In this document: in pieces, positions 6,538 to 9,312 of the stretch | Layout: each line of letters starts with the position of its first letter | Numbering within the stretch: the first letter of the stretch is position 1 | Source of the DNA: Planctomycetota bacterium | GTDB lineage: Bacteria; Planctomycetota; Phycisphaerae; Tepidisphaerales; Tepidisphaeraceae | Direction: 5' to 3' | Assembly: GCA_023417885.1 (NCBI GenBank) | Contig: JAEZED010000055.1 | Span: forward strand, 1-9,312 | DNA length: 9,312 bases | Notes under the pieces: generated by a model | Seen by the model: only the letters and a program-made list of their open reading frames with translations | Database searches by the model: none | What the model was told of the DNA's origin: nothing | Made by a program: the position numbers and the translations under genes

Positions 6538-8052
6538 TCAACCGCCGCAGCCTCCACAGCCGCCTCCGCACCCTCCCCCGCCGCCGTCGCCCGCGCCGCA
6601 GCCTCCGCCGCATCCTCCGGCATTGGCTGCGCCCCCGCCTCCACCGCGGTCGGGGCTGGCGATCAACGCGGCGTGCAGCGTCGTCATCGGCCCACCCGCC
6701 AGCACCGCCACGCCGTAGAGCGCGACGAGCCAGGCCAGCTCTCGGCCGCCTGAGACGTCGGCGTGGCCGAGCTTCTCGCGCTTCGAGAAGCGCCGCTTCG
6801 CAGCGCGGAGCGCCTCGGTGCCCCAGCGCGTGCGGCGGGTATTCTTCGCCACGACGACAGCCACCACCAGCGTGGCGATGATGAACAGGAACAGGACGAC
6901 GACCGGGCGGTCGCGCAACAGCCCCACGACCAGTTTCGCAGCGCCCAGGCCCGCCAGGCCGAGCAGGGGCAGCACCATCACCAGCTTCCGCAGGCCCGCC
7001 TCCGGCGGGACCAGGAGCCCGCGATTCCGCAGCGACGTCACCAGCGCCTTGGCGGTGTCAGCCAGACGCGTGTGGACGTCGCTGAGCGGAATTCCGCCGC
7101 TTCGCCGGGCGACTTCGTCGTGTATCGCCGACTCCAGCGGCAGCGCCTCGCGGGGAATCGCGCCGGCGGCGACGAGGCGGTAGCGGGTTTTCATGAAGAC
7201 GAGGCCGCGCTCGCGGCGCTCCTCGACCTTCAGCGCGCCGTCGCGCTCCAGCGCGGCGATGGCGGCGTTGATGGCCAGGTGAGCGTTGGTTTCGAGGGTG
7301 GCCGCCTCGTATGGATCGATCCCGAGGTGGTCCCGGTCGTCACCCCCCGTGCGACCGAAGGCGGTGCGGAAGGGTGCAGGCGCGACGAGCAGGCGCGAGC
7401 GAAGGATGAGCGTGGCGATCAATGCGACGACAAAGAACAACGCATAGACGACGAGGAACGACGGGCCGTCGAGATCCAGCGGGCTGACGGCGCCGGCGTA
7501 CCTCGGCGCGGCACCGAGGAGGATCGCGCTGCCGGCAACAATCGCCACCGACGCCGCGGCGAGGCGCACCGGGCGCCGGGGGATCAGCCAGTAGTCCGCA
7601 AGCGCCACGCGGCGCTGCCGGAGATCGCGGCCGAATCGGACCGCGGGCGCGGGCCAGATATCCGCCGGCGGCGGGCGGCCAAAGGCCTGCTCGTAGGCAG
7701 CGAGTGTCCGCTCATAGAGCGCGACATGCCGGCGACGGTCGTCGAGTCCGCCCTTGCTGGGATGATGGTGGAGCGGCTTGCGGAGGATCTGCCGGCAGAA
7801 GACCTCCCAGTAGGGCTGCGTGTCGAGCAGGTGCTGATGCCATGCCTGATCCACCTGCTCCGACGGCACGACGACATGCCCGGCGGTGCAGCAGAGATAG
7901 GCGTACCGGCGATACTCCTCGACAACGCGAGTCGCATATGCCGGGGTCCAGCCGTTGTCGCGCGCCAGCTTGGCGACGAAGCGGCCGGGGGAGGCCTCGG
8001 CATCGAACGAGTACCGCTCCAGGCGCCGCCAAAGCTCGTCGCGCGGCTTCAT
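6538..8052 (-). CDS. TIGR04222-like membrane protein with N-terminal WHxH (GRDP/DUF1399-like) region and Gly/Cys-rich tail
   Basis: This 504-residue protein has three parts. Residues 1-130 are soluble and carry PSEQVDQAWHQHLLDT (63-78), YWEVFC (81-86) and LHHHP (94-98). This His/Trp pattern resembles the WHxH...FC...HxP signature of glycine-rich-domain (GRDP/DUF1399) proteins and could bind a metal. Residues about 164-453 hold five predicted membrane segments (164-182, 198-217, 357-378, 383-402, 439-453). The cytosolic region between segments two and three (GIDPYEAATLETNAHLAINAAIAALERDG) recalls the start of the TIGR04222 domain. The tail (about 470-504) is nearly all Gly, Ala and Cys, with Cys at 481, 485, 495, 499 and 502. 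From recall, TIGR04222-domain proteins often end in such low-complexity Gly/Cys stretches, and their function is unknown. The start is the ATG at 8052, with TAAACT just upstream and no Shine-Dalgarno. Assignment to both families is by eye and is moderate rather than certain. Confidence 0.82.
   Translation of the reverse strand: MKPRDELWRRLERYSFDAEASPGRFVAKLARDNGWTPAYATRVVEEYRRYAYLCCTAGHVVVPSEQVDQAWHQHLLDTQPYWEVFCRQILRKPLHHHPSKGGLDDRRRHVALYERTLAAYEQAFGRPPPADIWPAPAVRFGRDLRQRRVALADYWLIPRRPVRLAAASVAIVAGSAILLGAAPRYAGAVSPLDLDGPSFLVVYALFFVVALIATLILRSRLLVAPAPFRTAFGRTGGDDRDHLGIDPYEAATLETNAHLAINAAIAALERDGALKVEERRERGLVFMKTRYRLVAAGAIPREALPLESAIHDEVARRSGGIPLSDVHTRLADTAKALVTSLRNRGLLVPPEAGLRKLVMVLPLLGLAGLGAAKLVVGLLRDRPVVVLFLFIIATLVVAVVVAKNTRRTRWGTEALRAAKRRFSKREKLGHADVSGGRELAWLVALYGVAVLAGGPMTTLHAALIASPDRGGGGGAANAGGCGGGCGAGDGGGGGCGGGCGGCGG
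6541..6645 (-). repeat. Low-complexity GGN/TGC codon tract (Gly-Cys tail)
   Basis: On the minus strand the last 35 codons of the membrane-protein gene are dominated by GGN glycine codons with five cysteine codons (four TGC, one TGT), giving GGC-type repeats. The tract contains several runs of three to five G, so it is prone to slippage and could form a G-quadruplex on the coding strand. Gly codon choice varies (GGC, GGA, GGG, GGT), which suggests the repeat is kept for its protein product rather than arising from recent DNA slippage. Confidence 0.7.
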
Positions 8053-8062
8053 GATGATCGCC

Positions 8063-8068
8063 AGTTTA
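8063..8068 (-). promoter_or_regulatory. Candidate -10 hexamer TAAACT
   Basis: On the minus strand TAAACT fits TANNNT and ends 10 nt before the ATG at 8052, predicting a 5' leader of only about 4 nt. No Shine-Dalgarno and no clear -35 are present. The spacing is longer than the 6 nt seen for the other three genes. Confidence 0.4.
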
Positions 8069-8259
8069 CCGGAATCCGGCGGAAGCGTCGCCAGATCCGT
8101 CGCTCGCCCAACCCCCGCACACGTGGAGTTGGTGGCGCTGGCACGGCGCCCTCGATGAAGTTCCGGCAGTCAGATTCTTGCGTCGCGCCTTCTCGCTTGG
8201 CACAGATTCCCCATCTTGTGACAAACCAGAGCGGATACCGCCTGCGCGAAATCATCGTC

Positions 8260-8288
8260 TTGCGTCGGGGATGCCGCTTCGTTACCGT
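8260..8288 (+). promoter_or_regulatory. Candidate sigma70-type promoter for the PEP-CTERM gene
   Basis: TTGCGT (8260-8265) and TACCGT (8283-8288) are separated by 17 nt, the canonical spacing. Transcription would start near 8295 and give a leader of about 140 nt before the ATG at 8434. Each hexamer departs from consensus, and other start sites closer to the gene cannot be excluded. Confidence 0.35.
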
Positions 8289-8312
8289 CAGGGCGTCCTG
8301 CTAGGGCATCCC
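8268..8312. repeat. 8-bp inverted repeat across the candidate promoter
   Basis: gggatgcc (8268-8275) is the exact reverse complement of ggcatccc (8305-8312), with 29 nt between them. The arms bracket the candidate -10 (8283-8288) and the predicted start site, a placement that would suit an operator or a hairpin in early RNA. TTACCG is also directly repeated at 8282-8287 and 8313-8318. Confidence 0.35.
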
Positions 8313-8418
8313 TTACCGCGGACAGGGACATTCGTGCGAACCGCTGCGGATCGATAAGGGAAGGTAACAATCATCTGCACCAGCGCGCCAGTCGGCTGCG
8401 CTCGTTTCCAACCCAATC

Positions 8419-8427
8419 GGGAGAAGG
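8419..8427 (+). promoter_or_regulatory. Strong Shine-Dalgarno sequence before the PEP-CTERM gene
   Basis: gggagaagg lies 6 nt upstream of the ATG at 8434 and fixes that start. It is the only clear ribosome binding site upstream of a gene in the window. Confidence 0.75.
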
Positions 8428-8433
8428 TTCACA

Positions 8434-9267
8434 ATGCGTCTTCGTACCTCGGCAATCATCCTGGCCGCCGGCGCTTGCGCCGTGACGGCCAACACCGCCA
8501 TGGCCCAGAGCCAGGTTTATGCTCGCGACAACCGCCTGAACCGGGCGCTGTCGTTCCCGGTCAACGCGCCGGCTCCGAACGTGATCTGGCCAAGCGGCAC
8601 GTTCGATGGCTACGCGATGGATTTCACCGCCGACGCCACGGTGCTCTACGGGATCCAAGAAGGAACGGCCACGTTGAACCCGCTCCATCTCGGCACCATC
8701 GATCTGACCACCGGCGCCTTCAGTTCCATCGGCGTGATGAGTGGCGACGGGGCGGATGTCACGAACTGGACCGGACTTGCCATCGGCCCTGACAACACGT
8801 TCTACGGGTCGTCGAGCGGAAATCTCTACCTCATCAACCCCGCGACCGCCGCAACCACCCTCATCGGCTCCTTCGGCACGGGCGGCACGGTTATCGACAT
8901 CGCGATTGACAGCCAGGGCAACATGTACGCCCATGACATCGGGACCGACTCGCTCTACAGCGTGGACAAGTCCTCCGGCGCCGCCACGCTCATCGGCCCG
9001 ACCGGCTTTGCTGCCGGCTTTGCCCAGGGCATGGACTTCGACTGGGCAACCGACACGCTCTACGCCCACATTTACATCAGCGGTGGCGTCGCCCACTGGG
9101 CCAGCTTCGACCTCACCACCGGCGCTGCGACCAGCCTGCTCGACACCAGTTCCTGGAACTCCGAGTTGGAGATTGCCATCGCCTCCCCGATCCCCGAGCC
9201 CGCCTCCCTCGCGGTTCTCGGCCTCGGTGGGCTCGGCCTGCTCCGCCGTCGCCGCGTGAACGCCTGA
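8434..9267 (+). CDS. PEP-CTERM sorting domain protein with beta-propeller-like repeats
   Basis: This 277-residue exported protein has a signal peptide at 1-24 ending AMA, with cleavage before QSQ. The C-terminal sorting signal has IPEP at 253-256, a hydrophobic stretch to about 270 and RRRR at 271-274. Exosortase is expected to cut near this site and attach or release the protein at the envelope; no exosortase gene is in the window. The body is four blade-like repeats. Each pairs an aspartate-rich strand (near 62-74, 115-126, 156-168, 200-212) with a strand of the form LxxIDxxTGAxxxIG (86-100, 131-145, 174-188, 222-236), suggesting a partial or small beta-propeller. The ligand is unknown. The start is set by a strong Shine-Dalgarno 6 nt upstream. 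The gene stands alone and is divergent from the membrane-protein gene. Confidence 0.9.
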   Translation: MRLRTSAIILAAGACAVTANTAMAQSQVYARDNRLNRALSFPVNAPAPNVIWPSGTFDGYAMDFTADATVLYGIQEGTATLNPLHLGTIDLTTGAFSSIGVMSGDGADVTNWTGLAIGPDNTFYGSSSGNLYLINPATAATTLIGSFGTGGTVIDIAIDSQGNMYAHDIGTDSLYSVDKSSGAATLIGPTGFAAGFAQGMDFDWATDTLYAHIYISGGVAHWASFDLTTGAATSLLDTSSWNSELEIAIASPIPEPASLAVLGLGGLGLLRRRRVNA

Positions 9268-9297
9268 GTCACGGGCGAAATCAGTCTGTTCATGAAT

Positions 9298-9312
9298 CGG
9301 GGGGGCGCCCCG
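9298..9312 (+). terminator. Possible terminator hairpin, cut by the window end
   Basis: CGGGG (9298-9302) pairs with CCCCG (9308-9312) around a 5-nt loop, 31 nt after the stop of the PEP-CTERM gene. The following bases, where a T-tract would be, are outside the window. The hairpin could equally be the first of another hairpin-repeat cluster like that at 26-353. Confidence 0.3.

Larger units (their letters stand above)
8053..8433. other. Divergent intergenic region, no gene
   Basis: This 381-nt spacer separates the divergent membrane-protein and PEP-CTERM genes. No open frame in it has a credible start, motif or codon pattern. It contains TAAACT for the leftward gene, a small 5-bp hairpin (ggcgc/gcgcc, 8134-8150), a candidate rightward promoter (8260-8288), an 8-bp inverted repeat (8268-8312) and a Shine-Dalgarno sequence (8419-8427). 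The roughly 140-nt leader implied for the rightward gene could be regulatory, but I recognise no known riboswitch in it. Confidence 0.6.

Noticed and set aside
8139..8212. Sigma54-like TGGCAC elements at 8139 and near 8196
   Set aside because: Neither has the GC dinucleotide of the -12 element at the required spacing after GG.
6763..8304. Plus-strand open frame of 513 codons opposite the TIGR04222-like gene
   Set aside because: Its composition is Arg/Ala/Glu-rich with no recognisable motif, while the minus strand has clear membrane segments and conserved WHxH motifs.
8371..9096. Minus-strand open frame of 241 codons opposite the PEP-CTERM gene
   Set aside because: The plus strand has a signal peptide, a Shine-Dalgarno and a PEP-CTERM tail; this frame has none of these.

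Overview
The window is high-GC bacterial chromosome, and its gene content points to the Planctomycetota, most plausibly a Phycisphaerae-like lineage. The evidence is a PEP-CTERM exported protein, a small CxxC/CxxC zinc-ribbon membrane protein of a kind common in planctomycetes, a very large exported protein joining carboxypeptidase-regulatory-like repeats to a thioredoxin domain, a TIGR04222-like membrane protein with a Gly/Cys-rich tail, and a hairpin-rich interspersed repeat. This lineage call is inference from family recall; no rRNA or marker search was possible. There is no CRISPR array, tRNA, rRNA or intact transposase gene.

Layout. Positions 1-397 hold no gene but a dense train of short hairpins. 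Its right-hand part (167-353) is a mirrored element with 47-nt imperfect inverted repeats. Next come a zinc-ribbon membrane protein (398-1240, +) and, convergent with it, murJ, the lipid II flippase (1264-2973, -). A 180-nt divergent spacer with a four-copy GCAAAG repeat leads to a 932-residue exported multi-repeat protein ending in a TlpA/ResA-like thioredoxin domain (3154-5952, +). It converges on a VOC-family (CatE-like) protein (5995-6495, -), which lies just downstream of a 504-residue membrane protein (6538-8052, -). That protein has an N-terminal WHxH motif region resembling glycine-rich-domain (GRDP/DUF1399) proteins, a TIGR04222-like middle, and a GGC-repeat tail. A 381-nt divergent intergenic region with a candidate promoter and an inverted repeat separates it from a beta-propeller-like PEP-CTERM protein (8434-9267, +), which is followed by a possible terminator hairpin at the window edge.

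The genes do not form one pathway. They are mostly single transcription units with alternating strands and a bias towards the cell envelope: a peptidoglycan precursor flippase, exported and membrane proteins, and an exosortase substrate. Two regulatory styles are visible. Three genes have a TANNNT hexamer exactly 6 nt before the ATG and no Shine-Dalgarno, which fits leaderless transcripts; a fourth has TAAACT 10 nt before its ATG. The PEP-CTERM gene instead has a strong Shine-Dalgarno sequence and apparently a long leader.

I found no clear new defence or biosynthetic system. The items most worth follow-up are the mirrored hairpin element at 167-353, the leaderless-promoter pattern, the WHxH/TIGR04222-like/Gly-Cys-tail protein, and the apparent loss of three charged residues of the central cavity in MurJ.
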